From contig NZ_CP055156.1 in NCBI RefSeq assembly GCF_014217805.1, positions 2,548,585 through 2,612,584 on the forward strand: 64,000 nt of DNA, read 5' to 3'. Made by a program: the position numbers and the translations under genes. The notes beneath the pieces are model-generated. The model was not told the origin of the DNA, made no database searches, and worked only from the letters and a program-made list of their open reading frames with translations. The DNA is from Adhaeribacter swui. Lineage in GTDB: Bacteria > Bacteroidota > Bacteroidia > Cytophagales > Hymenobacteraceae. Of this stretch, positions 7,555-15,818 are shown piece by piece. The number at the start of each line of letters is the position of its first letter. The stretch's first letter is position 1.

Positions 7555-10500
7555 ATGTCAAACAAAATCACCTTACAAAAACAAATCTTAAAACGCTCCT
7601 GGTGGAGTTTATTGCTCCTGGCTTTTTACGCGTGTACCAACCTGGGGCACGAGAAAAAAGTACTGGTTTTTACACAGCCTAAAACCAGCCCCGAAGCAGC
7701 TACGGCTGGGATTACGGCACTGCAAAAATTAGCGCCTGATCACCAATTTAAAGTGGATACAGCGTTTTCCGCTTCCCGGATAACCGAAGATTCCTTGAAA
7801 AACTACGCGGCGGTGGTATTTTTAAATTCGAGCCCCGAAGCGCTGGGCCATAGTCAACAAATAGATTTAGAGCGGTTTGTACAGGCGGGCGGTAAAGTAA
7901 TTAAACCCGAGCCGGTAACTACTCCTGAAAAATTTAACGATGCGGCCTACCAGAAACAACTAGGTGCCAACATTGAAACTGAAATTGCGAAAACCGAAAA
8001 ACTCGATTACAGCAAAGCTACCGTTGCCCGCGTGCCCGAAGAAAGCCGTTTTGTGCAGCAAGTACTCGACCAAAACCTCGACGAACCCATGCAAATGACC
8101 GTGCTGGACGAAGGCAAAGTATTGTTTATCGAGCGTCGTGGTAACGTGAAACTGTATGACCCCGCAAAAAAAGCAACCCGGGTTATTTCTAAATTTAACG
8201 TGCACACCGAAGGTAATTACGAAGATGGCTTGCTGGGCGTAACCAAAGACCCGAATTTTTCAAAAAATCACTGGATTTACATTTACTACTCCCCGGAAGT
8301 AAAAGAATCTAAGCAAAACTTATCGCGGTTTACCATGATCGGCGACAGCCTGGACATGAAATCCGAAACCTTGATTATGGAGGTGCCGGTGCAACGCGAA
8401 ACCTGCTGCCACTCGGCGGGCGGTTTAGTATTTGGTCCGGAAGGTTATTTGTACATATCTACTGGCGATAACACCAGCTCTAAAGAATCCGACGGTTTCT
8501 CGCCGCTGGATGAGCGTCCGGGCCGTGGACCTTTCGATTCGCAGAAATCATCCGGTAACACCAACGATTTACGTGGTAAAATCTTACGCATCATCCCGAA
8601 AGCCGAAGGCGGTTACGATATTCCGGAAGGCAACTTGTTCCCGAAAGGCACCCCAAAAACCCGTCCCGAAATTTACGTAATGGGTACCCGCAACGCTTTC
8701 CGGTTCTCCATCGATGCTAAAACCAAATACTTGTACTGGGGCGACGTAGGCCCGGACGGTGGTAAAGACGGTCCGCAAGGCCCCCGCAGTTACGACGAGT
8801 GGAATCAGGCCCGCAAAGCCGGTAACCACGGCTGGCCGTATTTTGTGGGCGATAACAAACCGTACTCCGACTGGGATTTTGCCACTAACAAACCTGGTCC
8901 ATTGTTCGACCCGGCTCGCCCAGTAAACAAATCACCGAACAATACCGGTATGGAAGTATTACCCCCGGCGCAATTACCCATGATCTGGTACCCATACGAC
9001 GAATCGAAAGAGTTTCCGGAGTTAGGCAAAGGCTCGCGCAGCGCTATGGCCGGTCCGGTTTATTATTCCGAGATGTACGGCGATAGTAAAAAGAAATTCC
9101 CGGCGTATTACGACGGCAAATTGTTTATCTACGAATGGGCCCGCAGCTGGGTAAAAGTAGTAAGCTTCAACGAAGACGGTACTTTAAAGAAAATAGAACC
9201 GTTCCTGCCCAACACCGAAGTATTTAAACCCATTGACATGCAGTTTGGTCCGGACGGTGCCATGTATTTACTGCAATACGGCGCTAATTACTTTGCCCGT
9301 AACCCCGATGCCCGTTTGGTACGCATTGAGTATACCGAAGGTAACCGCGCTCCAGTGGCTACCATTGTAGCAGATAAACAAGTAGGAGCCGCACCGCTGC
9401 AGGTAAAACTATCGGCCAAAGAATCTTACGACTACGATAAAACTGATAAATTAACGTACGAGTGGCGCTTAACTTCTGGCGGCGAAGTAACTTCCCGCGA
9501 AGCCGAAGCTACCTTTACTTTGGATAAACCCGGGGTTTACAAGCCGGAATTGACCGTAAAAGACGACAAAGGCGAAACCACCACTACTCAAACTGAAATA
9601 AAAGTAGGTAACGAGCCGCCGCAGGTAGTAGTGGATATTACCGGCAACCGTTCGTTTTTCTTCGATAACAACACTTTTAACTATAATGTAAAGGTTAGCG
9701 ACAAAGAAGAAGGCAGCGTAGGCCAGGGAATAGATGCCAGCCAGGTATTATTGTCTTTTGATTATTTAGCGCAAGGTAAAGATTACGCGCTCATTTCGGC
9801 AGCTTCTAAGTCGGGGAATGTGGCTACCAAATTTTTAAAAGGCAAAGCCTTAATTGATGGCAGCGATTGTAAATCGTGCCACGACATCGAGAAAAAATCC
9901 ATTGGGCCGAGCTACAAAATGGTGGCGGATCGTTACGCTGCCGCCGGCGAAAATTCGGTAGGTTTTCTGGCCGATAAGATTATTAAAGGTGGTAACGGCA
10001 ACTGGGGGCATAGCTTAATGGCGGCGCACCCGCAGCACAGCAAAGCCGAAACTTCGGATATGGTTCGTTATATTTTATCGTTATCGGCTACCAACACTGC
10101 CGGAGGCAGCATGCCATTGCAAGGTAAATTTACCACCATAGAGCACATAGGTACCGGCGAAGAAGGTTCGTATATCATTACGGCCAGCTACCGCGATAAA
10201 GGCAGTGAGTTTACCGGCCCATTAACCGATCGTAAAACCTTAGTGTTGCGCCACCCCAAAGTACAAGCCGAAGATTACGACGGCTACCAGCAAATAAACA
10301 CGCAGCGTCCGCCTAATACGGGTGGTTTAGGTTACGTAGATAATATCCGGAACAATTCCTGGATTTCCTTCAAAAACATTGACCTGACGGGTATTGAAAG
10401 TTTAGTTTTCCGGGTTAATGCTAATGGTAATCGCTACCCCGGTGGTACTATTGAGGTGCACAGCGGCTCGGTAAATGGCCCGGTAGTGGCTACGGCGGTA

Positions 10501-10698
10501 ATTAAAAATACCAACGTAGAAGCTAAAGGCCAGTTAATGTCCAACGACCCTCGCTGGACTGAGGTAGCGGCTTCGGTTACCAACGCCGGTACTAAACCGC
10601 AAGATTTGTACGTGGTGTTCCAAAACAAAGAAGTTACTAACCGCGACTTGTTCTTACTGGATTGGATTAACTTTAACAAGAAAAATCCTCGGTCTTAG
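7555..10698 (+). CDS. Multidomain lipoprotein: PQQ-type sugar dehydrogenase, PKD, cytochrome c, CBM6-like
   Basis: 1047 residues. A signal peptide ends at a lipobox-like AFYAC (Cys27). Residues 33-115 resemble the first half of a ThuA domain (KKVLVFTQPK..SPEA..FVQAGGKVI), and then the sequence passes directly to a glucose/sorbosone dehydrogenase beta-propeller (about 170-590; CCHSAGGLVFGPEGYLYIST, NHGWPYFVGDNK, FGPDGAMYLLQYG). A PKD domain follows (597-688), then a cytochrome c with heme site CKSCH at 772-776 and probable axial Met822 in HSLMAAHP, and a carbohydrate-binding module from about 904 (QAEDYDGYQQ..DWINF). A periplasmic or surface sugar oxidase passing electrons to its own heme is likely. 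The ThuA part appears shortened compared with full ThuA domains of about 200 residues. The gene stands alone with its own terminator. Confidence 0.9.
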   Translation: MSNKITLQKQILKRSWWSLLLLAFYACTNLGHEKKVLVFTQPKTSPEAATAGITALQKLAPDHQFKVDTAFSASRITEDSLKNYAAVVFLNSSPEALGHSQQIDLERFVQAGGKVIKPEPVTTPEKFNDAAYQKQLGANIETEIAKTEKLDYSKATVARVPEESRFVQQVLDQNLDEPMQMTVLDEGKVLFIERRGNVKLYDPAKKATRVISKFNVHTEGNYEDGLLGVTKDPNFSKNHWIYIYYSPEVKESKQNLSRFTMIGDSLDMKSETLIMEVPVQRETCCHSAGGLVFGPEGYLYISTGDNTSSKESDGFSPLDERPGRGPFDSQKSSGNTNDLRGKILRIIPKAEGGYDIPEGNLFPKGTPKTRPEIYVMGTRNAFRFSIDAKTKYLYWGDVGPDGGKDGPQGPRSYDEWNQARKAGNHGWPYFVGDNKPYSDWDFATNKPGPLFDPARPVNKSPNNTGMEVLPPAQLPMIWYPYDESKEFPELGKGSRSAMAGPVYYSEMYGDSKKKFPAYYDGKLFIYEWARSWVKVVSFNEDGTLKKIEPFLPNTEVFKPIDMQFGPDGAMYLLQYGANYFARNPDARLVRIEYTEGNRAPVATIVADKQVGAAPLQVKLSAKESYDYDKTDKLTYEWRLTSGGEVTSREAEATFTLDKPGVYKPELTVKDDKGETTTTQTEIKVGNEPPQVVVDITGNRSFFFDNNTFNYNVKVSDKEEGSVGQGIDASQVLLSFDYLAQGKDYALISAASKSGNVATKFLKGKALIDGSDCKSCHDIEKKSIGPSYKMVADRYAAAGENSVGFLADKIIKGGNGNWGHSLMAAHPQHSKAETSDMVRYILSLSATNTAGGSMPLQGKFTTIEHIGTGEEGSYIITASYRDKGSEFTGPLTDRKTLVLRHPKVQAEDYDGYQQINTQRPPNTGGLGYVDNIRNNSWISFKNIDLTGIESLVFRVNANGNRYPGGTIEVHSGSVNGPVVATAVIKNTNVEAKGQLMSNDPRWTEVAASVTNAGTKPQDLYVVFQNKEVTNRDLFLLDWINFNKKNPRS

Positions 10699-10717
10699 AA
10701 AAATTAGTTTAAACAAC

Positions 10718-10755
10718 AAAAAGCCATTGTCTAATGTTAGGCAATGGCTTTTTGC
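10718..10755 (+). terminator. Rho-independent terminator of the sugar dehydrogenase gene
   Basis: AAAAAGCCATTG and CAATGGCTTTTT form a 12-bp stem, extended by CTAA/TTAG, ending in a T run. It closes the plus-strand gene before repeat A pair 1. Confidence 0.85.
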
Positions 10756-10822
10756 ATTTAGAAAAGTCTCAAATCAATTATTAAAAAACTATACTAAACG
10801 TTAGTTTCCTTAGCAGGACCAG

Positions 10823-11030
10823 TTCTTTGAAGCCTTTTCAAGCCTCCATGCTCTGGTGCTATCTAGTTTGAACAGTAACCCGTTTGCCTCCTGGCTGGCA
10901 GGCCCCGTTTGGCTCTTCCGGGCTGTCTAAGCTTGTTTTGTTCGTGCCTCACAATGCCTCGTGCCTCGGCACCACAACCTTAGAAGGTCCTCCACAGCCA
11001 AACTGATGTCGTATGCTTTTAGCTACTGTT
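10823..11030 (+). repeat. Repeat A copy 2 (left arm of pair 1, class I centre)
   Basis: Head TTCTTTGAAGCCTTTTCAAG, variable part CTCTGGTGCTATCTAGTTTG, module AACAGTAACCC, GC box CCTCCTGGCTGGCAGGCC, and nested stems GTTTGGCT/AGCCAAAC and CTAAG/CTTAG. The apex contains CGTGCCTCGGCACC. The tail is TTTAGCTACTGTTTTT. Its centre matches copies 6 and 8. Confidence 0.85.
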
Positions 11031-11067
11031 TTTCGAGCTCATACCGCATCTTGTGTAGAGTAGGAAA

Positions 11068-11103
11068 TTAATCATATTAGCTGCATCCAGCTAATATGAT
11101 TAA
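11068..11103. repeat. Perfect central hairpin of pair 1
   Basis: A 16-bp perfect stem (TTAATCATATTAGCTG and its complement) with loop CATC. The sequence is unrelated to the central hairpin of pair 2. No T-run follows as in a terminator. Confidence 0.85.
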
Positions 11104-11143
11104 CAGGATTTATATTGTTGATTTTGTTTCTGTCTTCTAAACC

Positions 11144-11390
11144 AAACGGTAGCTAAATGCAACTGACGCCAGTTTGGCTGTGGAGCACCTGCCAGGGTCT
11201 CGGTTCTGCACAGCAGAATTCCGCAGACGGAGTCGAGGAAAGGGAAAAAAGTAATTACCGCATCTCCTCCCCTGTTTTTAGGGGAGGTCCCGCAGGGGGA
11301 GGGGTAAACGAGGCCCGCCGGCCAGGAGGCAAAACTTGAAATCTCAAACTAGATAGCACCAGAGCCTGGAGGCTTGAAAAGGCTTCAAAT
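11144..11390 (-). repeat. Repeat A copy 3 (right arm of pair 1, class III centre, carries an insertion)
   Basis: Read on the minus strand: TTTGAAGCCTTTTCAAGCC, GGTGCTATCTAGTTTGA, module GATTTCAAG, then the GC box. The central stem is interrupted by a hairpin repeat B copy (11256-11296). The apex retains TTCTGC-tgt-GCAGAA, and the tail ends GCATTTAGCTACCGTTT. Because of the insertion it is about 35 bases longer than other arms. Confidence 0.82.
11256..11296 (-). repeat. Hairpin repeat B nested in repeat A copy 3
   Basis: On the minus strand TACCCCTCCCCCTGCGG, then CCTCCCCT-aaaaac-AGGGGAGG, then AGATGCGGTA. Same order, loop and flanks as the copy at 3999-4050. Compared with copy 9, it replaces the 5' half of the central stem of the host repeat. 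Confidence 0.72.
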
Positions 11391-11419
11391 ATCAGCCATA
11401 AAATTTTATTAAAAACAGC

Positions 11420-11456
11420 AAAAAGCCCACCTGATGCAAACAGATGGGCCTTTTTG
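11420..11456 (-). terminator. Bidirectional terminator at the sugar isomerase 3' end
   Basis: AAAAAGGCCCATCTG on the minus strand pairs with CAGGTGGGCTTTTT (one mismatch) around TTTGCAT and ends in T's; it also carries T's on the plus strand. It lies 33 bases after the minus-strand stop at 11489. Confidence 0.78.
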
Positions 11457-11488
11457 TAATTACAACTCTCTGAAAAAATTTAAAAAAT

Positions 11489-12331
11489 TCAGACCTTCAA
11501 CTTGTTCAAATACTCAATGTTATGTTTTACGCTATCCATAGGGTTGCCGGCGTATTCTTCCTGCTCTACAAAGTAGTATTTCAAACCCGATTTTTCGGCA
11601 TTCTGGAACAAGCGGGCAATGTTTAAGTTGCCTTTGCCAAACTCGGTACTAACCGGTTCTTCTTTCTTCATGTCTTTTAAATGCCACAACGGAAAACGGT
11701 TGGGGTAGCGGGTAAAATAATCGATGGGGTCGAAGCCGGACGCAACTACCCAGCCCAGGTCCAGTTCCCATTTTACCAGGTTCGGGTCCGTTTCGGCTAG
11801 TAATAAATCGTATAAAACTTTGCCTTCTACTTTCTCAAATTCATATTCGTGGTTGTGGTAACCAAATACTAACCCGGCTTTTTTACATTCTTCGCCGGCT
11901 TTGTTAAACTGTTCGGCTACTTTCTGGTAATTGCTAATGGTTTGTCCTGAACTTGGCAGCGAGGAGCACACCAAATATTGCTGACCGGTTTCGGCGGCAT
12001 CGGCTACGGTTTTCTGCCAGTCTTTATCGAGGTGTACGTGGCCGCTCCGCAGGTTCATGCCGAGGTCGTGCACCAATTTTTTAAAATCTTTGGGCGTATA
12101 GCCGTAGTAATTGCCCTTCGCGCTTCGCGCCGATTCGAGTTCTTTATAGCCTAAGGCGGCTAATTTTTTTAAAGTATTGGGCACACTAGCTTCCAGTTCT
12201 TTCCGGACGGTATATAACTGAATGCCCGCTGCTTTGGGTTTAGCAACAGTGGCGTGAGTTAAATAAGGCAGAGCAGCGGCGCCCAAAGTTAAAGCACCCG
12301 CTTGTTTTAAAAAGTTGCGACGATTTATCAT
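11489..12331 (-). CDS. Secreted sugar phosphate isomerase/epimerase-like TIM-barrel protein
   Basis: 280 residues from the ATG at 12329-12331, which directly begins a Tat-type signal (MINRRNFLKQAGALTLGAAA) with the twin arginines at 4-5; an upstream in-frame start at 12382 would only add 17 unstructured residues. The mature part is an AP-endonuclease-2/xylose-isomerase-like barrel: AAGIQLYTVRKELEAS, YKELESARSAKG, GHVHLDKDW, LVFGYHNHEYEFE, VKWELDLGWVVASGFDP and FPLWHLKDMKKEE, ending in YYFVEQEEY. The His and Glu residues in YHNHEYEF and ELDLGW are the usual metal ligands. Such periplasmic proteins often act on keto-sugars next to Gfo/Idh/MocA dehydrogenases, and one lies divergently at 13.9 kb. 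The exact substrate is unknown. Confidence 0.9.
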   Translation of the reverse strand: MINRRNFLKQAGALTLGAAALPYLTHATVAKPKAAGIQLYTVRKELEASVPNTLKKLAALGYKELESARSAKGNYYGYTPKDFKKLVHDLGMNLRSGHVHLDKDWQKTVADAAETGQQYLVCSSLPSSGQTISNYQKVAEQFNKAGEECKKAGLVFGYHNHEYEFEKVEGKVLYDLLLAETDPNLVKWELDLGWVVASGFDPIDYFTRYPNRFPLWHLKDMKKEEPVSTEFGKGNLNIARLFQNAEKSGLKYYFVEQEEYAGNPMDSVKHNIEYLNKLKV

Positions 12332-12754
12332 AAATAAAGTGTAAAGATTTTTTGATTTTTTAGTTACCAGCACTGGGTTCAATTATAACGATAAGTCCTA
12401 TCTAAGTATTTACTGTAAAAATAACGCGCGTATACGACCTAAATAGCTCCACCATTTTGCTCACCAAAGGCAATATACTAATAAAGCATCATTAAAAAGG
12501 AAAGCCACTGCTGACAGATTTGCCAGGTACGAAATAGGAGGCATTAAATGCGTAGGTACGCCGGATAGTTGCTGCAATATTACTAACAGAAAGTAATAGC
12601 TCATTGATTTTTGTTTAAAGGTTTAAGCAAAATATTCAAAATTTTAAAAATATTGTTTTAGTGCCAGTAATAACTGTTTAATTTACAATAAAAATAAAGT
12701 AACTTCGGTAGATTTTGTCAGCAACTGGCAGGTTCTACAAGACCTTAATTACCA
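12332..12754. other. 423-bp divergent intergenic region
   Basis: Promoter region for the sugar isomerase (minus) and the FGE-like gene (plus). The only signal I can point to is the promoter at 12677-12707. No repeat A or RNA gene is present. Confidence 0.5.
12677..12707 (+). promoter_or_regulatory. Probable Bacteroidota-type promoter of the FGE-like gene
   Basis: TTTA (12677-12680), 19 bases, then TAACTTCG (12700-12707), against the consensus TTTG-N19-TAnnTTTG. It is 47 bases before the ATG at 12755. Confidence 0.4.
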
Positions 12755-13792
12755 ATGAATTTAAACAAAATTATAGTATCTGGCGCGTTACTTTCTCTGT
12801 TTACTGCCGGATTTATCAACAAACCTCAACCAAATCATTCATCTGCATCTGCTCCTTTACAAGAAGAAAAGTTTGATGCTTATAAAGAAGTTATTCCGGG
12901 TACTAAAGTTTCTTTTGAGCTGGTACCCATAAAAGGTGGCGAGTTTATGATGGGCAGCCCGGCTACTGAAGCCAAACGTAAATCCGATGAAGGACCCCAA
13001 CACAAAGTGAAGATTGAACCTTTCTGGATGGGTAAGTACGAAGTTACCTGGGACGAATTTGAGATTTTCGTTTATAAAGAAATAGAAAAGCAATCCATGA
13101 ACGCTTCGTCGATGGCGGCCACTGGCCCTTCCGATGCCGTTTCGCGGCCTAGTCCGCCGTACCTGGATATGACTTTTGGCATGGGAAAAAGCAGTTTCCC
13201 GGCCATTAACATGACGCAGTTTGGCGCGCTTACCTATTGCAAGTGGCTTACTGCTAAAACCGGGCATTTTTACCGCTTGCCTACCGAGGCCGAGTGGGAA
13301 TACGCTTGCCGCGCCGGCGCCACCACCGCCTATTCTTTCGGCGATGACCCGGCTAAGCTGGACGAATATGGTTGGAACTACAACAACAGCAACGCCGGTA
13401 CTAAAAAAGTAGGCAGTAAAAAACCAAACGCTTGGGGCTTGTACGACATGCACGGCAACGTGGCCGAATGGACCCTGGACCAGTACGATCCTAACTTTTA
13501 CGCGCAGTTCGCTAAAAATACCGCTACCAACCCTTGGTTAAAACCCACTAAACTCTACGCCCACACTTTACGCGGCGGCTCCTGGGACGATGATCCGGAT
13601 GCTTTGCGCAGTGCCGCCCGCCAGTTTTCTAAACCAGTTTGGAAGCAGCGTGACCCGCAAATTCCGAAAAGCCAGTGGTGGTTTACCGATGCGCCTTTTA
13701 TTGGTTTCCGGGTGGTGCGGCCTTTAAAACAACCATCCGCCGAAGAAATTGCGAAATACTGGTCCGAGCCGATTAAAGATTATGGTTCTTGA
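12755..13792 (+). CDS. Formylglycine-generating-enzyme-like (SUMF1 domain) protein
   Basis: 345 residues with an N-terminal signal-like segment (LNKIIVSGALLSLFTAGF). Residues about 55-330 form one FGE-sulfatase fold: PIKGGEFMMGSPATEAKRKS, WMGKYEVTWDEFE, PAINMTQFGALTYCKWL, YRLPTEAEWEYACRAG, AWGLYDMHGNVAEWTLD, LRGGSWDDDPDALRSAAR and FIGFRVVRP. The two active-site cysteines near the C-terminus of true FGE are absent (GFRVVRP in place of GFRCA..), so sulfatase activation is unlikely; a structural or carbohydrate-related role is more probable. It is followed after 63 bases by the Gfo/Idh/MocA gene on the same strand, probably one transcript. Family certain, role not. Confidence 0.9.
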   Translation: MNLNKIIVSGALLSLFTAGFINKPQPNHSSASAPLQEEKFDAYKEVIPGTKVSFELVPIKGGEFMMGSPATEAKRKSDEGPQHKVKIEPFWMGKYEVTWDEFEIFVYKEIEKQSMNASSMAATGPSDAVSRPSPPYLDMTFGMGKSSFPAINMTQFGALTYCKWLTAKTGHFYRLPTEAEWEYACRAGATTAYSFGDDPAKLDEYGWNYNNSNAGTKKVGSKKPNAWGLYDMHGNVAEWTLDQYDPNFYAQFAKNTATNPWLKPTKLYAHTLRGGSWDDDPDALRSAARQFSKPVWKQRDPQIPKSQWWFTDAPFIGFRVVRPLKQPSAEEIAKYWSEPIKDYGS

Positions 13793-13855
13793 GGTCTCTG
13801 GTAAAGTAAAAATTTAAAAAATGTAAATAATTATTAACTCAAAATAGCTACCATC

Positions 13856-15205
13856 ATGAGCGAAGAAAAAGACAATCAAAGTTCATTTCCCCATCTGTCG
13901 CGGCGGGGTTTCTTTAAAGGTTCAGCGGCCCTTTTGGGAGGTGCCCTTATTAGCCAGATTCCGTTCGAAACCAATGCTTACGCCCGCTATGGCGCCGATG
14001 ATACCCTGAAAGTAGCTTTAATTGGTTGCGGTGGTCGGGGAACTGGGGCAGCTATTCAGGCACTAAGCACCCAGGGGAAAGTAAAGTTGGTAGCTATGGC
14101 TGATGCTTTCCGCGACCGGTTAGACGAAAGCGCTACGGCTATCGGTACTAAATTTCCGGATAAAAACCGGTTTGATGTACCAGAAAAAAACAAGTTTGTG
14201 GGCTTTGATGCTTATAAAAAAGCTATTCAATTAGCCGATGTCGTTATTTTGGCAACGCCTCCGGGTTTCCGCCCAATTCATTTTGAAGAAGCGGTTAATG
14301 CCGGTAAACACATCTTCGCTGAAAAGCCAATGGCTACCGATGCGCCCGGCGTACGCCGCGTGTTAGCTGCCGCCGAAGTAGCGAAAAAGAAAAACTTAAA
14401 AGTAGTAGTGGGTTTGCAACGCCGTTACCAGAACGCTTACCTGGAAACTTTAAAACGCGTAAACGATGGCTCTATTGGCGATATAGTAAGCGCGCAAGCC
14501 TACTGGCATAACGCTGGGGTGTGGGTTCGTCCGCGTAAACCCGGCCAAACTGAAATGGAATACCAGATGCGTAACTGGTATTACTTTAACTGGTTGTGCG
14601 GCGATCATATCCTGGAGCAGCACATTCATAACATCGACGTAATTAACTGGGCTAAGAATGCGTATCCGGTATCGGCGCAAGGCATGGGTGGCCGTCAGGT
14701 ACGTAATGGTAAAGACCACGGCGAAATTTACGACCATCACTACGTAGAATTTACCTACGCCGATGGTACGATCTTTAACAGCCAGTGCCGTCACCAGCCC
14801 GGCACCATGAACCGGGTAGAAGAAGTGCTGGTAGGTACCAAAGGCCGCGTAACGCTTTCCGGCGATGGCAAAGGTATTGTTACCGACTTAAAAGGTAACT
14901 CTATTTATAATCACCGCTCTAAAAACGATCCGGATCCGTATCAAACCGAACACGACCGCTTGTTTGCCGCTATTCGCAACAACACTCCGGTAAATGATGC
15001 GGAATACGGTGCCAAAAGCACCATGACCGCCATTCTGGGCCGCAACGCTACTTACTCGGGTCAGGTAATTAAATGGGATGATGCCCTGAATACCCAGTTA
15101 AGCATTATGCCGGAAAAATTTGCCTGGGATGCGCCAACCCCTACAAAACCCGATGCCAACGGATTTTACCCAATCCCGACGCCAGGCGTAACCCGCGTAA
15201 TTTAA
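13856..15205 (+). CDS. Tat-exported Gfo/Idh/MocA family oxidoreductase
   Basis: 449 residues. It begins with a Tat signal (SRRGFFKGSAALLGGALIS, Arg-Arg at about 17-18). The NAD(P)-binding Rossmann part follows: LKVALIGCGGRGTGAAIQAL (about 50-69), then VILATPPGFRPIHFEEAVN and GKHIFAEKPMATD with the family EKP motif (catalytic Lys). The C-terminal sheet domain contains NWLCGDHILEQHIHNIDVIN, which holds the His/Asp active site, and GEIYDHHYVEFTYADG. Periplasmic members oxidise or isomerise sugars through 3-keto intermediates, using tightly bound cofactor. The upstream FGE-like gene is 63 bases away; a strong terminator follows. The substrate cannot be told from sequence. Confidence 0.94.
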   Translation: MSEEKDNQSSFPHLSRRGFFKGSAALLGGALISQIPFETNAYARYGADDTLKVALIGCGGRGTGAAIQALSTQGKVKLVAMADAFRDRLDESATAIGTKFPDKNRFDVPEKNKFVGFDAYKKAIQLADVVILATPPGFRPIHFEEAVNAGKHIFAEKPMATDAPGVRRVLAAAEVAKKKNLKVVVGLQRRYQNAYLETLKRVNDGSIGDIVSAQAYWHNAGVWVRPRKPGQTEMEYQMRNWYYFNWLCGDHILEQHIHNIDVINWAKNAYPVSAQGMGGRQVRNGKDHGEIYDHHYVEFTYADGTIFNSQCRHQPGTMNRVEEVLVGTKGRVTLSGDGKGIVTDLKGNSIYNHRSKNDPDPYQTEHDRLFAAIRNNTPVNDAEYGAKSTMTAILGRNATYSGQVIKWDDALNTQLSIMPEKFAWDAPTPTKPDANGFYPIPTPGVTRVI

Positions 15206-15228
15206 TTCAGACTAATTTTTTAAAATAG

Positions 15229-15261
15229 AAAGGCCTTCCATTATCCGGAAGGCCTTTTTTA
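15229..15261 (+). terminator. Rho-independent terminator after the Gfo/Idh/MocA gene
   Basis: AAAGGCCTTCC and GGAAGGCCTTT form an 11-bp stem around ATTATCC, followed by a T run. Confidence 0.9.
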
Positions 15262-15299
15262 TTAACAGGAAGCCGGGTGAAAAGAACCTCGTATTGTTC

Positions 15300-15332
15300 A
15301 AACCCGGCAGGTTTTTAAAACCTGCCGGGTTT
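15300..15332. repeat. Perfect 33-bp palindrome
   Basis: AAACCCGGCAGGTTTT on the left is exactly complemented by AAAACCTGCCGGGTTT on the right around one central T. T's follow only briefly. The same type of palindrome is, to my recollection, a common intergenic repeat in this phylum. Confidence 0.8.
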
Positions 15333-15519
15333 ATACCGCTATTGTTTAACCTTAATTTTGGTAAGAACCTTTAAATACTCTTGGGTATAAGAAGCCAGGT
15401 AAAATTTGCTTCTTTTTAGCGCAGATTAGCATTTCCGGTTTATCAAAAGCTTAGATCAGGATAAAGCTTGTATATCAATTGGTTGCAACGCGAAACCTTG
15501 CCCAGATGTAGCTTTCCAG

Positions 15520-15776
15520 AAATTAAAAAATTTAAAAAATGTGAGTTCGAGATAAGTACTCAATTACATTTTCATTATGGCGCGGAAGTTACTTCCGTGA
15601 CTTGTATTTAGGGTCAGTTTTTTTCTTTCCATTTAAGTAATCCTGAAAGAATTCCAGAAGAATTTAACTAGTAGGTAGCCGATTAGATCCTTCTGGAATT
15701 CTTTGAATTTTGCAGGATGATGGAGATAAGGCTGAATGGCTAATCTCGAACTCACGTTTTTTAATTTAAAAAACAG
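15520..15776. repeat. Foldback element with 13-bp perfect terminal inverted repeats
   Basis: GTGAGTTCGAGAT (15541-15553) is repeated inverted at 15743-15755, and A/T tracts outside extend the symmetry on both sides. Inside are a repeat C hairpin (CGGAAGT-t-ACTTCCG, about 15582-15597) and a perfect 15-bp inverted repeat AAAGAATTCCAGAAG (15646-15660) / CTTCTGGAATTCTTT (15690-15704). It lies in a convergent junction, like the repeat A pairs, but has different sequence. Confidence 0.75.
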
Positions 15777-15818
15777 CAAAACCAACCGGCGCAACAACGA
15801 AAGAAGGATGAGCGTGGT

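Larger units (their letters stand above)
10823..11390. repeat. Repeat A inverted pair 1 (568 bp, composite foldback)
   Basis: Two repeat A arms face each other tail to tail (10823-11030 plus; 11144-11390 minus), separated by an AT-rich loop holding a perfect hairpin (11068-11103). The first 46 or so bases of the two arms are nearly identical when one is reversed (one mismatch, T/G), so the ends can close a long outer stem. It sits in the convergent junction between the sugar dehydrogenase and the sugar isomerase, outside both genes' terminators. No open frame in it looks like a gene. Confidence 0.85.
15206..15818. other. 613-bp convergent intergenic region
   Basis: Holds the terminator above, a perfect palindrome (15300-15332), a weak hairpin GAAGC/GCTTC with T's near 15390-15418, and a foldback element at 15520-15776. 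No gene recognised. Confidence 0.65.

Noticed and set aside
10823-11390. Retron or group II intron interpretation of repeat A
   Set aside because: No reverse transcriptase in the window, no intron 5'/3' motifs (GUGYG, domain V) visible, and the arrangement in inverted pairs does not fit either.
12857-13453. 198-codon minus-strand open frame
   Set aside because: It lies entirely within the FGE-like gene, on the opposite strand, and lacks family motifs.
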